NCBI GenBank assembly: GCA_036496385.1
Contig: DASXLD010000006.1
Span: 1 to 64,000 of the forward strand
From: Schlegelella_A sp036496385
Lineage (GTDB): Bacteria > Pseudomonadota > Gammaproteobacteria > Burkholderiales > Burkholderiaceae_C
DNA length: 64,000 nucleotides
Direction: 5' to 3'
The translations under genes were made by a program, and so were the position numbers. The notes below the pieces were generated by a model. That model saw nothing but the letters and a program-made list of their open reading frames with translations, had not been told where the DNA came from and ran no database searches. Shown one piece after another: positions 51,840 to 60,312 of this stretch. The number at the start of each line of letters is the position of its first letter. Position 1 is the stretch's first letter.

Positions 51840-53353
51840 GGCAGGACTCCCAGGGAATTCCAGAGACGAAGAAGGGCGTAGCTGCGCCACGGCCGCCAGC
51901 GCTCGGCATGGGCAGCGACATCGCGCGCCGATACCGTGCCGAACAGCGCGCGCATCGCCTTTGCGGCGGCGACGTCGCCCGGCGGAAAGGCGTCGGGCCA
52001 GCCGAGGCCGCGCATCGCGATGTAGTGCGCCGTCCACGGGCCGATGCCGGGCAGCTCGCACAGCCGCTCGACGAGCGCCTCGGCCGCTGCGCCGGGGCCC
52101 AGCAGCGGGGCGAGCGTTGTCCATTGCGACGCGAGCGATCGGATCGCCGTGGCGCGATTGCGAATGATGCCGAGCTCGGCGATGCGTTCGATCGGAGCTG
52201 ATGCGAGCTCGGCCGGAGAGGGGAACGTGCGCGCGACGTCGGGCCACGGCGTTGCGACGGTGGCGCCGAAGCGATCGACGACGCGGCGCGCGAGCGTTCG
52301 CGCTGCGGCGACCGTCACCTGCTGGCCGAGGACCGCGCGCACCGCAAGCTCGAATGCATCGACGCTGCCCGGCAGTCGCAACCCCGGCGCGCCGGGCAGG
52401 TCGACGAGCGATTCGGCGATCGTCGCCGGCGCCGCGTCGAGGTCGAGCCAGCGCCGCGCCGCAGCGATGACGGCGCCGCTCGTCGCACCGAGCGACGGCG
52501 CGAACGAGAGCCGGATCCGCGCCGCGTCGTCCGCGAAGCGCGCCTCGAGCCAGCCCGGGGCCGGGCCGAGGACGCCGGCGCGGACGGTGCGGCGGATCGT
52601 CCGCCCGAGAACGACCTCGACGTCGGGGATGGCGCGATCGGCGACAAAGGCGAGCAGCGCGTCGATGTCGAGCGGTGCGCGGTAGGCGAGGTTCACCGTG
52701 ATCGCGTCGCCCGCAGCGAGCGCCGTCGCCGATGAACGGACGCGCGCCCGCTGGGGCGTGCCGCCGTCGGCGCGCGGCGCCGTGCGGCGCAGGCGCGTCG
52801 GGTTCATCCGGTAGCCGCCGAGGAACGCGGCGTTGAAGCGGCGCAGGCTGCGGAATCCGCTCGTCAACGCGACCTCGGCGATCGGCATCCGGGTGTCGGT
52901 GAGAAGTTGCTTGGCGAGCAGGAGGCGGCGCGTCTGCAGGTACTGCAGCGGCGTCACGCCATGCTCGGCGAAGAAGATCCGGCGCAGATGGCGATCGCTG
53001 ACGCCGAGCTTCGCCGCGAGCTGGGCGACGCTCGGTGCCTCGCCGTGGGCGGCGATCTCGTCGAGAGCGTTCGCCGCCTGGCGGGCGAGCGTTCGCGAAG
53101 CGTCCATCACCGTCCATGGCAATCCGGGGCCAGGTGCAATCTCGGGACGGCACTTCAGGCACGGCCGGAACGCCGCCGCCTCGGCCTGCGCCGGCGATGC
53201 GAAGAAGCGGCAATTGCGACGCGCGGGCATGCGGACTCGGCAGATCGGCCGACAGTAGACGCCCGTCGATGTCACGCCGACGAAAAGGCGGCCGTCGAAG
53301 CGCGCGTCGTGTGCGAGAAGGACTTGGTAGGCAGCGTCGCCGTCGATCGTCAT
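51836..53353 (-). CDS. alkA: Ada N-terminal/AraC regulator fused to AlkA 3-methyladenine DNA glycosylase
   Basis: A 505-residue fusion. Residues 1-75 form the Ada methyl-phosphotriester sensor with zinc/acceptor cysteines in STGVYCRPICRVRMPARRNC and FRPCLKCRPE. About 85-185 is an AraC helix-turn-helix (VSDRHLRRIFFAEHGVTPLQY). About 205-505 is AlkA, with the helix-hairpin-helix ELPGIGPWTAHYIAMRGLGW and catalytic Asp in DAFPPGDV. It thus senses alkylation, activates transcription and excises damaged bases. CATAAT lies 6 bases before the ATG with no Shine-Dalgarno. First gene of the operon with ogt and EamA. Confidence 0.93.
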   Translation of the reverse strand: MTIDGDAAYQVLLAHDARFDGRLFVGVTSTGVYCRPICRVRMPARRNCRFFASPAQAEAAAFRPCLKCRPEIAPGPGLPWTVMDASRTLARQAANALDEIAAHGEAPSVAQLAAKLGVSDRHLRRIFFAEHGVTPLQYLQTRRLLLAKQLLTDTRMPIAEVALTSGFRSLRRFNAAFLGGYRMNPTRLRRTAPRADGGTPQRARVRSSATALAAGDAITVNLAYRAPLDIDALLAFVADRAIPDVEVVLGRTIRRTVRAGVLGPAPGWLEARFADDAARIRLSFAPSLGATSGAVIAAARRWLDLDAAPATIAESLVDLPGAPGLRLPGSVDAFELAVRAVLGQQVTVAAARTLARRVVDRFGATVATPWPDVARTFPSPAELASAPIERIAELGIIRNRATAIRSLASQWTTLAPLLGPGAAAEALVERLCELPGIGPWTAHYIAMRGLGWPDAFPPGDVAAAKAMRALFGTVSARDVAAHAERWRPWRSYALLRLWNSLGVLP

Positions 53354-53359
53354 GCCACG

Positions 53360-53365
53360 ATTATG
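53360..53365 (-). promoter_or_regulatory. -10 hexamer of the ada-alkA operon (leaderless geometry)
   Basis: CATAAT on the minus strand, then CGTGGC, then ATG. No Shine-Dalgarno. The missing -35 is compatible with an Ada-activated promoter. Confidence 0.45.
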
Positions 53366-53437
53366 GCCACGCGGCCGTCGTTGACTCGCCGTTTTCGGAC
53401 ACGTCGCAGGACCGGTCGCCGCCGGCCGAATCGACGT

Positions 53438-54256
53438 TCAGGGGGAGTCGAAGCGACCGTGCTTGCCGGCGCCGCCGACGAAGCGGCGGGCGCCGCTTTC
53501 GGCCTCGCCCGAAGCAAGCGTCGCCCGGCCGAGCGCGAATTCCTGGGCGAGCGCGTCGCGGCCGACGAGACCGTGCTGGCGGCGCGCGCTCAGCCGGTCG
53601 TTGCGCAGGCACTGCTGCGGAAACGCGGCGATCGTTCGCGCCAGCGCGCGTGCCGAAGCGAGCGCGTGGCCGTCGGCGACGACGCGGTTCGCGAGCCCGA
53701 GCGCGAGAGCTTCCTCGGCGCCGACGGCGCGGCCGGTGAGGATCAGGTCCATCGCCCGGCTCTCGCCGATGAGGCGCGGCAGGCGCACCGTACCGCCGTC
53801 GATCAGCGGCACGCCGAAGCGGCGGCAGAAGACGCCGAACGTCGCCGATGCGGCGGCGACGCGCAGGTCGCACCAGAGCGCGAGCTCGAGGCCACCGGCG
53901 ACGGCGTAGCCTTCGACGGCGGCGATCACCGGCTTCATGAGCTCGAGCCGGGTCGGGCCCATCGGGCCATCGTGCGCCATGTCGTCGTCGAGCGCGAGCG
54001 CGTCGGCCGCGCTGCCGAGGTCGTTCGGCGAGCTTGCGCCTGCGACGGTGCGCAGGTCCGCACCGCCGCAGAAGTGACCGCCACTGCCGGTCAGGATGGC
54101 GATGCGGGCGGTGGCGTCGGCGTCGAAGGCGCGGAACGCGTCGGCGAGCGCGCGCGCCGTCGGGCCGTCGACGGCGTTGCGCACTTCGGGGCGGTCGATC
54201 GTCACGGTCCAGAGCTCGCCGTCGCGGTCGATGCGGATCGTCTTTGTCGTCGTCAT
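53438..54256 (-). CDS. enoyl-CoA hydratase/isomerase (crotonase) family protein
   Basis: A 272-residue crotonase. The oxyanion-hole segments are AILTGSGGHFCGGADLRTVAG and VEGYAVAGGLELALWCDLRVAA. The region normally bearing the two catalytic Glu residues reads FGVFCRRFGVPLIDGGTVRL, with no Glu, so classical hydration is doubtful. It overlaps the TetR gene by 4 bases (ATGA) and is probably regulated by it. It could act on an aryl or branched acyl-CoA as isomerase, hydrolase or decarboxylase; the sequence does not say which. Confidence 0.8.
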   Translation of the reverse strand: MTTTKTIRIDRDGELWTVTIDRPEVRNAVDGPTARALADAFRAFDADATARIAILTGSGGHFCGGADLRTVAGASSPNDLGSAADALALDDDMAHDGPMGPTRLELMKPVIAAVEGYAVAGGLELALWCDLRVAAASATFGVFCRRFGVPLIDGGTVRLPRLIGESRAMDLILTGRAVGAEEALALGLANRVVADGHALASARALARTIAAFPQQCLRNDRLSARRQHGLVGRDALAQEFALGRATLASGEAESGARRFVGGAGKHGRFDSP

Positions 54257-54861
54257 GCAGGCACCTCGCGCAGGAAGAGGGCGGTCGTCTGCGCCGCGAG
54301 CGTCTCGAGGTCGACGCCGCGCCGCCCGCGCGGCCGCGCGCGGTACCACGTCGCCGAGTAGTTGATCGCACCGAGGATCATCAGCCGCGCGACACGGGCG
54401 TCGGCGCCGAGCCTCCCTTCGGCGTGCAGGTCGTCGAGAGTGGTTTGCCAGATCGCGTCGTAGCGATCCTTGAGGTCGACGATGCGACGTCGGTGCTGCG
54501 CCGGCAGCGATCGCCAGTCGTACAGCATCACCGGAATGAAGTCGCTGCCGGCCTCGTGCAGGATGCCGAAGTGGGCGCGGACGAGACGATGGAAGCGCTC
54601 GGCCGCCGGCAGCCCCGGCGCCTCGACGACGGCGCGCGTGCGCTCGAGGCCGAGCCGCAGGCCTTCCTCCATCACGGCGAGCAGCAGCTCGTGCTTGCTC
54701 GCGAAATGATAGAACGGGCTGCCGGAGCGCATGCCGACGGCATCGGCGATATCGCGGATCGTCGTGCCGTCGAAGCCTTTCTGGCGAAACAGCTGCGCCG
54801 CGGCACGAACGAGGTCGCCGCGCCGGTTGTCGCTGCCGTTCTTCTTCGAGTTCCTCGGCAC
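54253..54861 (-). CDS. TetR-family transcriptional regulator
   Basis: A 202-residue repressor. The N-terminal helix-turn-helix is DLVRAAAQLFRQKGFDGTTIRDIADAVGMRSGSPFYHFASK (read in two parts); the rest is a ligand domain with VMLYDWRSLPAQHRRRIVDLKDRYD, typical of acyl-CoA-responsive regulators. GTG 54861 is taken as start, 11 bases after AGGAGG; a GTG at 54870 is possible but too close to it. It is translationally coupled to the crotonase gene. A palindrome at 54884-54899 is its likely operator. Confidence 0.82.
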   Translation of the reverse strand: MPRNSKKNGSDNRRGDLVRAAAQLFRQKGFDGTTIRDIADAVGMRSGSPFYHFASKHELLLAVMEEGLRLGLERTRAVVEAPGLPAAERFHRLVRAHFGILHEAGSDFIPVMLYDWRSLPAQHRRRIVDLKDRYDAIWQTTLDDLHAEGRLGADARVARLMILGAINYSATWYRARPRGRRGVDLETLAAQTTALFLREVPA

Positions 54862-54883
54862 GGGCGTCACGGCCTCCTGCACA

Positions 54884-54899
54884 AAGCAACTGCTTGCTT
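54884..54899. promoter_or_regulatory. candidate TetR operator
   Basis: AAGCAA-CTGC-TTGCTT is a perfect inverted repeat with 6-base arms, 22 bases upstream of the TetR start and between it and the divergent eptA gene. Size and symmetry suit a TetR dimer. Confidence 0.5.
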
Positions 54900-55003
54900 G
54901 GTCGAGCGAGAATAGCAAGCCGGCGATGGCCCGGCAAATGCGAACGCTGCGTTGATGGAGAAGACGCCGTCTTGCCCCTTGTGCTGAAAGAGCGCGCACC
55001 GAA

Positions 55004-56677
55004 TTGACCGACGCGACCCTCCGTTCGTCCTGGCGCGGCCTCGTGCGGCGTCCGCGCTCGCCGCGGGCAATCGCGTTCTGGCTCGCGCTCTGGCTCGCCG
55101 TCGTCGGCAACCTCGCGCTCTGGCGCGAGCTCTATCGCTTCGGCGGCGGGGCAGGCATGCTCGTCTCGGCGGCGGGCGCGTTCGTCATCGTCCTCGCCGC
55201 GCTCTCGGCGCTGATGCTGCTGACGGCATGGGGCCGCTGGATGAAGCCGCTCTGGATCGCCATCCTCGTTGCCGCCGGCGTCGCCCAACACTTCATGCTG
55301 ACCTACGGCGTCGTCATGGACACCGCGATGCTCGCCAACACGATGCAGACCGATCCGCGCGAGGTCGGCGATCTGCTTGGCTGGGGATTCGCGCTCGACG
55401 TGGCGCTCGTCGCGTTGCCCGCGGTGCTGATCGTCGCCATGCCGGTGCGGCGGACACTCTGGTGGCCGCAGCTCTGGAAGAACGCCGCCCTGTTCGCGCT
55501 CGCTGTCGTCGTTGCGCTCGCCGCCAGCTTCGCGATGTTCAGCCGCCTCGCGCCGCTGGTGCGCAACCACATGCACCTGCGCTACATCGTCAACCCGATC
55601 GCCGGCTTCACGTCGGCGGCGTCGGTCGCGCTGGAACCGCTGTTCAAGAAGAGCACCGTGCTCGTTCCGATCACCGCCGGAGCCGCGCTCGGCCCTAGCT
55701 ATGCCGGCGCGCGGATGCCCCCGCTCATCGTTGTCGTCGTCGGCGAGACGGCGCGCGCCGATCACTTCTCGCTCAACGGCTACGCCCGCGATACCAACCC
55801 TGAGCTCGCCAAGACGGGCGTGTTCAGCTTTCGCGACGTCCGCTCCTGCGGCACCGACACCCGCGATTCGGTGCCGTGCATGTTCTCGCCGCTCGCCAAG
55901 AGCGAGTTCGAGAGGCGGAGCGGCAAGCGCGAGAACCTGCTCGACCTCCTGCAGGCGGTCGGCCTCGCCGTCCTCTGGCTCGACAACCAGTCGGGCTGCA
56001 AGGACGTCTGCGCGCGCGTGCCGACCGCGACGACGGCTGACCTTCCGGCAGCCGATGCAGAGCGCCTTTGCAGCGGCGGCGAGTGCCGGGACGAGGCGCT
56101 CCTCGTCGGTCTCGACGAGCGAATCGCAAAGCTCCCCGAGGAGCGCAGGAAGCGCGGCATCGTGCTCTTCCTGCACCAGATGGGCAGCCACGGCCCGGCG
56201 TACTCCAAGCGCTCCGGCCCGACCGAGAAGCGATTCGTCCCCGAGTGCACCGACATCGAGCTGGCGCGCTGCGACCACGACCAGCTGGTCAACGCCTACG
56301 ACAACTCGATCGTCGCCACCGACCGCATGCTCGCGGCGACGATCCGCTGGCTGCAGCGGCACGCCGTCGACCACGCGACGGCGCTCGCCTACATGAGCGA
56401 CCACGGCGAATCGCTCGGCGAGCTCGGCATCTTCCTGCACGGACTGCCGTATCGCTTCGCGCCGGAGGCGCAGACGCGCGTCCCCTACATCGCCTGGATC
56501 GGCGACGCGCTGGCGGCCGAGCGCGGGATCGACGTCGCCTGCGTCGGCCGGCGCCTCGATGTGCCGCAGAGCCACGATGATCTCTACCACACGGTGCTCG
56601 GCCTGCTCGACGTCACGACGCCGACCTACGACCGCGCGCTCGACACTTTCGCCGCGTGCCGCAAGAAAGCGCCCTAG
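55004..56677 (+). CDS. eptA: lipid A phosphoethanolamine transferase EptA-like
   Basis: A 557-residue inner-membrane enzyme that transfers phosphoethanolamine to lipid A in the periplasm, lowering surface charge. Five N-terminal transmembrane helices (to about residue 190) precede a sulfatase-fold domain. The Thr nucleophile is in VVVVGETARADHFSLNGYARD with the DTNPEL that follows; zinc ligands lie in YMSDHGESLGE and DNSIVATD. Paired cysteines (RSCGTDTRDSVPCMFSP and QSGCKDVCARV) match the family disulfides. The start is a TTG without a good ribosome site. Chromosomal; no mobile element flanks it. Confidence 0.9.
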   Translation: MTDATLRSSWRGLVRRPRSPRAIAFWLALWLAVVGNLALWRELYRFGGGAGMLVSAAGAFVIVLAALSALMLLTAWGRWMKPLWIAILVAAGVAQHFMLTYGVVMDTAMLANTMQTDPREVGDLLGWGFALDVALVALPAVLIVAMPVRRTLWWPQLWKNAALFALAVVVALAASFAMFSRLAPLVRNHMHLRYIVNPIAGFTSAASVALEPLFKKSTVLVPITAGAALGPSYAGARMPPLIVVVVGETARADHFSLNGYARDTNPELAKTGVFSFRDVRSCGTDTRDSVPCMFSPLAKSEFERRSGKRENLLDLLQAVGLAVLWLDNQSGCKDVCARVPTATTADLPAADAERLCSGGECRDEALLVGLDERIAKLPEERRKRGIVLFLHQMGSHGPAYSKRSGPTEKRFVPECTDIELARCDHDQLVNAYDNSIVATDRMLAATIRWLQRHAVDHATALAYMSDHGESLGELGIFLHGLPYRFAPEAQTRVPYIAWIGDALAAERGIDVACVGRRLDVPQSHDDLYHTVLGLLDVTTPTYDRALDTFAACRKKAP

Positions 56678-56702
56678 CGCCGGTCGGCGCCGCACGCCCT
56701 CC

Positions 56703-57191
56703 TCAGGAGACGATGTAGGCCGCGCTGCCGGTCGCGAGCAGCTTGCCCTCGGCGTCGCCGAACTCCATCCGCGCCGTCGCGACGCGCGAGCCGAGGCGCA
56801 GGACCTCGCCGTGCAGCGTGAAGCGCTCGCCGATCGCGGGCCGCAGGTAGTCGATCCTGAGGTCGATCGTGCCGAGCTTGCCGAACCGCCGCAGCCGCTC
56901 GGCCGGCGCCTCGTCCATGTGGCGCGCGCCAATCGCCGCCATGACGGCGAGCCCTGCCATCGCGTCGAGCGTCGCGCTGATGACTCCGCCATGCAGCCGC
57001 TGGTGGGCGTAGTGGCCGATCAGCTCGGGCCGCATCGCCAGGCTGCCGGTGACGCCGCTCGCCGCCAGCGATCCGACCCGCAGCCCGAGCACGGCGTTGA
57101 ACGGGATGCGCTCCTCGAACAGCCGCGTCAGCGCGCCGACGAACTCGGCCTCGAACGCGCGCGCCGGCGCCGCGCCGCGAGTTCCACTCAC
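56703..57191 (-). CDS. PaaI/hotdog-fold thioesterase
   Basis: A 162-residue hotdog protein: FEERIPFNAVLGLRVGSL, the active-site HQRLHGGVISATLDAMAGLAV, and TIDLRIDYLRPAIGERF. Likely an acyl-CoA thioesterase. The GTG start overlaps the upstream acyl-CoA dehydrogenase stop by 4 bases (GTGA), making it the last gene of the acyl-CoA operon. It could release free acids or CoA from dead-end thioesters of that pathway. Convergent with eptA. Confidence 0.8.
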   Translation of the reverse strand: MSGTRGAAPARAFEAEFVGALTRLFEERIPFNAVLGLRVGSLAASGVTGSLAMRPELIGHYAHQRLHGGVISATLDAMAGLAVMAAIGARHMDEAPAERLRRFGKLGTIDLRIDYLRPAIGERFTLHGEVLRLGSRVATARMEFGDAEGKLLATGSAAYIVS

Positions 57192-58348
57192 AGGCCCAGC
57201 TGACGCGCCGCCAGCTCCTTCATGATCTCCTCGCTGCCGCCGCCGATCATCATCACCTTCACCTCGCGGTAGATCCGTTCGCTCTTGGTGCCGCGGACAA
57301 AGCCGGTGCCGCCGAGGATCTGCACCGCCTGGTCGGCGCAGAACTGCATCGCCTGCGTCGCCTGGTTCTTCAGCAGACAAAGCTCGGCGACCGTCTCGCC
57401 GTCGAGGGCGCCGGCGTCGTAGCGCGCCGCGAGCGAATCGATCCAGGCGCGCGCGCCGAGCACGCGCATCCGCATGTCGGCCAGCTTGTGGCGGACGACT
57501 TGATGCTCGACCAGGAGCTGGCCGAAGGTCTTGCGCTGGCGCGCCCAGGCGAGTGCTTCGTCGAAGCAGACGGCGGCGAAGGCGCAGGCCGTCGAGGCCA
57601 TCAGCAGCCGCTCGCCGTTGAAGTTGTCCATGATCGCGCGAAAGCCTGCGTTTTCCTCGCCGATGAGGTTCGCCGCCGGCACCCGGCAACCGGCGAACGA
57701 GAGTCGCGCCGTGTCGCTGCACCACCAGCCCATCTTGGCGAGCAGCGTGCGCTCGAGGCCGGGCGCATCGCCGGGAACGGCGAGCAGCGAAATGCCGCTC
57801 GCACCGGGCCCGCCGGTGCGCACCGCGACCGTGATCCAGTCGGCGCGCATGCCGGAGGTGATGAACGTCTTTTCGCCGTCGACGACCCAGCTGTCGCCGT
57901 CGCGGCGCGCACGGCAGGCGATGCGCGCGACGTCGGATCCGGCGCCGGGCTCGGTGATCGCGAGCGCGGCGATCTTCCTGCCGGCGAGAACATCGGGGAG
58001 GATCCTCTGCTGCAACTCGGCGCTGCCGCGGGCGACGATCGGCGGCAGGCCGATCGCGTGCGAGAACAGGCTCGCGAGCAGGCCGCCGCTGCCGGCGCGC
58101 GCGACTTCCTCGCCCGCGATCAGCCGCCACGCGATCGGTGCCGGGGTGCCGCCGAGGTGCTCCGGGTAGCCGAGGCCGAGCAGGCCGGCGGCGGCGGCCT
58201 TGGCGTAGAGCTCGCGCGGAAAGCTGCCGGCTTCGTCCCAGCCGTCGACGTGCGGCGCGATCTCGCGCTCGACGAAGCGGCGCGCGCTGGCGCGGAACGC
58301 ATCGCGGTCGGCGCGCTCGTCGCCGTCGATCGCGGCGGCGGCGCTCAC
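57188..58348 (-). CDS. acyl-CoA dehydrogenase (second of two in the operon)
   Basis: A 386-residue FAD enzyme. ALAITEPGAGSDVARI, DGEKTFITSGMRADWI and FGQLLVEHQVVRHKLADM are standard. The C-terminal segment is VMMIGGGSEEIMKELAA: Gly sits where medium-chain enzymes have the catalytic Glu of the YEGT motif, as in isovaleryl-CoA dehydrogenase, whose base lies elsewhere. That favours a branched substrate. GTG start overlaps the biotin carboxylase stop (GTGA). Exact substrate unknown. Confidence 0.88.
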   Translation of the reverse strand: MSAAAAIDGDERADRDAFRASARRFVEREIAPHVDGWDEAGSFPRELYAKAAAAGLLGLGYPEHLGGTPAPIAWRLIAGEEVARAGSGGLLASLFSHAIGLPPIVARGSAELQQRILPDVLAGRKIAALAITEPGAGSDVARIACRARRDGDSWVVDGEKTFITSGMRADWITVAVRTGGPGASGISLLAVPGDAPGLERTLLAKMGWWCSDTARLSFAGCRVPAANLIGEENAGFRAIMDNFNGERLLMASTACAFAAVCFDEALAWARQRKTFGQLLVEHQVVRHKLADMRMRVLGARAWIDSLAARYDAGALDGETVAELCLLKNQATQAMQFCADQAVQILGGTGFVRGTKSERIYREVKVMMIGGGSEEIMKELAARQLGL

Positions 58349-60312
58349 GCCGTCACCTCGACCAGCGGCTGGCGCGCCGCCACCTGGTCGCCAGCGCGCA
58401 CATGCAGCGACACGATCCGGCCCGCATGCGGCGCGCGGATCTGATGCTCCATCTTCATCGCCTCGATGACGATCAGGAGGGCACCGGCGGCGACCTGGGT
58501 GCCGGCGGCGACGCACGCCTGCGTCACCCGCCCGTGCATGGGGGCGACGAGGAGTCCGGAGGCGCCGGGCTGCGCGCGCGAGCGGCCGCGCAGCCGCAGG
58601 TCGGTCGCCGCCAGCTCGCTGCCGTCGGCTTGCCAGTGGCAGGCGCCGTCGCCGATCTCGGCGAGGACTCGGATCGCGCGGCCGTCGATGACGACGTCGA
58701 GAGCCAGCGCGTCGTCGCGGCGTCGGGCGATCTTCTCGATGCGGTGCGTTTCGCCGTCGCAGCTGGCATCGAACACGGCGCGCGTGCCGAGCAGCCGCCA
58801 GCGCCGCGCCGCACCGGCGAGCTCGATCGCAACGGTGGTGTCGAGTGCCGGCGAAGACGACCAGCCGTCCCAGAGCGGCGCCAGCGGCGTCCGCGGCAGA
58901 AGAGCGAGCGAAGCCGTGGCGGCGGCTTCGAGCCAGCCGGGAGCGGGCGTCGCGCGGGCGGCATCGTCGCCGAAGCGGCGGGCGAGGAAGGTGGTGTCGA
59001 GGTCGCCCGCCGCGACCTCGGGATCGCGAAGCACGCGAGCGAGGAACGCTCGGTTGGTCACGACGCCCCAGCACACGGTGGCGCCGAGCGCCGCGGCCAG
59101 GCGTTCCAGGGCGGCGCCGCGCGTCGGCGCGTGCGCGATCAGCTTTGCGAGCATCGAGTCGTAGAACGGCGGCACCACGACACCGTCGGCGAGGGCGTGC
59201 TCGGTCCGGACACCGGTCGGCGGCCGCCAGCGGACGATGACTCCCGACTGCGGCAGGTAGCCCTGCGCCGGATCTTCGGCGCACAGGCGCGCCTCGATGG
59301 CGTGGCCACCCGCTTCGAAACGTCCGAGCAATTCGTCCTGCGGCCACGGCAGCGGCTCGCCCACAGCGACGCGGAGCTGCCACTCGACGAGATCGAGCCC
59401 GAGCAGCGCCTCGGTCACCGCGTGCTCGACCTGCAGCCGCGTGTTCATCTCGATGAACCAGAACGCGCCCGCAGGGTCGAGCAGGAACTCGACGGTGCCG
59501 GCACCGCGGTAGCCGACCGCGCGCGCGACCGTCACCGCGACCTCGCCCATCCGTCGGCGCAGCGCCGGCGAGACCGCGGGCGACGGCGCCTCCTCGACCA
59601 GTTTCTGGTGCCGACGCTGCAGCGAGCATTCGCGTTCGCCGAGGTGGACGACGTTGCCGTGCGCGTCGGCGAAGACCTGGATCTCGACGTGGCGCGCGTC
59701 GTCGACGGCGCGCTCGAGCAGCAGCCGTGCGTCGCCGAACGCTGCGCGCGCCTCCGCCGCGGCGGAAGCGATCGCGGCATCGAGCTCGTCGTCGCCGGCG
59801 ACGCGGCGCATGCCGCGGCCGCCGCCGCCGGCTGCGGCCTTGACCATCAGCGGAAAGCCGAGCTTGCGGGCCTGCTCGCACAGGGTTTCCGGCGACTGAT
59901 CCGCGCCGTCGTAGCCGGCCAGCACGGGAACGCCCGCAGCCGCCATTGCCTGCCGTGCCGCAGCCTTGTCGGCCATCGCGCGCATCGCCGCCGCCGGCGG
60001 GCCGACCCAGACCAGGCCGGCGGCCTCGACTGCGTCGGCGAACGCGGCGCTTTCGCCGAGAAAGCCGTAGCCGGGATGGACCGCCTCGGCGCCGCTCGCG
60101 CGCGCGGCGGCGACGATCGCATCGATGCGCAGGTACGAGTCAGCGGCGTGGGTGCCGCCGATGACGACGACGCGGTCGCATGCGGCGGTGAACGGCGCCT
60201 CGCGATCGGCGTCGGAGGCGATCGCCACGGTCGCGATGCCCAGCCGTTTCGCCGTCGCGGCGATCCGCGCGACGATCTCGCCGCGGTTGGCGATGAGCAG
60301 CGGCCCGAGCAT
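58345..60312 (-). CDS. acyl-CoA carboxylase biotin-carrying subunit (AtuF/LiuD-like)
   Basis: A 655-residue protein. The biotin carboxylase domain (1-450) has LLIANRGEIVARIAATAKRLG, the ATP loop VKAAAGGGGRGMR, HVEIQVFADAHGNVVHLGERE and EMNTRLQVEHAVTE. A linker domain follows, then a biotinyl domain ending with VIEAMKMEHQIRAPHAG (Lys is biotinylated). Length is close to geranyl-CoA carboxylase alpha (AtuF) and methylcrotonyl-CoA carboxylase alpha. Operon position beside a matching carboxyltransferase and two acyl-CoA dehydrogenases supports an unsaturated branched acyl-CoA as substrate. Confidence 0.9.
   Translation of the reverse strand: MLGPLLIANRGEIVARIAATAKRLGIATVAIASDADREAPFTAACDRVVVIGGTHAADSYLRIDAIVAAARASGAEAVHPGYGFLGESAAFADAVEAAGLVWVGPPAAAMRAMADKAAARQAMAAAGVPVLAGYDGADQSPETLCEQARKLGFPLMVKAAAGGGGRGMRRVAGDDELDAAIASAAAEARAAFGDARLLLERAVDDARHVEIQVFADAHGNVVHLGERECSLQRRHQKLVEEAPSPAVSPALRRRMGEVAVTVARAVGYRGAGTVEFLLDPAGAFWFIEMNTRLQVEHAVTEALLGLDLVEWQLRVAVGEPLPWPQDELLGRFEAGGHAIEARLCAEDPAQGYLPQSGVIVRWRPPTGVRTEHALADGVVVPPFYDSMLAKLIAHAPTRGAALERLAAALGATVCWGVVTNRAFLARVLRDPEVAAGDLDTTFLARRFGDDAARATPAPGWLEAAATASLALLPRTPLAPLWDGWSSSPALDTTVAIELAGAARRWRLLGTRAVFDASCDGETHRIEKIARRRDDALALDVVIDGRAIRVLAEIGDGACHWQADGSELAATDLRLRGRSRAQPGASGLLVAPMHGRVTQACVAAGTQVAAGALLIVIEAMKMEHQIRAPHAGRIVSLHVRAGDQVAARQPLVEVTA

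Noticed and set aside
55004..56677. eptA as a mobile colistin-resistance (mcr) cassette
   Set aside because: No insertion sequence or plasmid gene flanks it and its GC content matches the chromosome; it looks like a resident gene.
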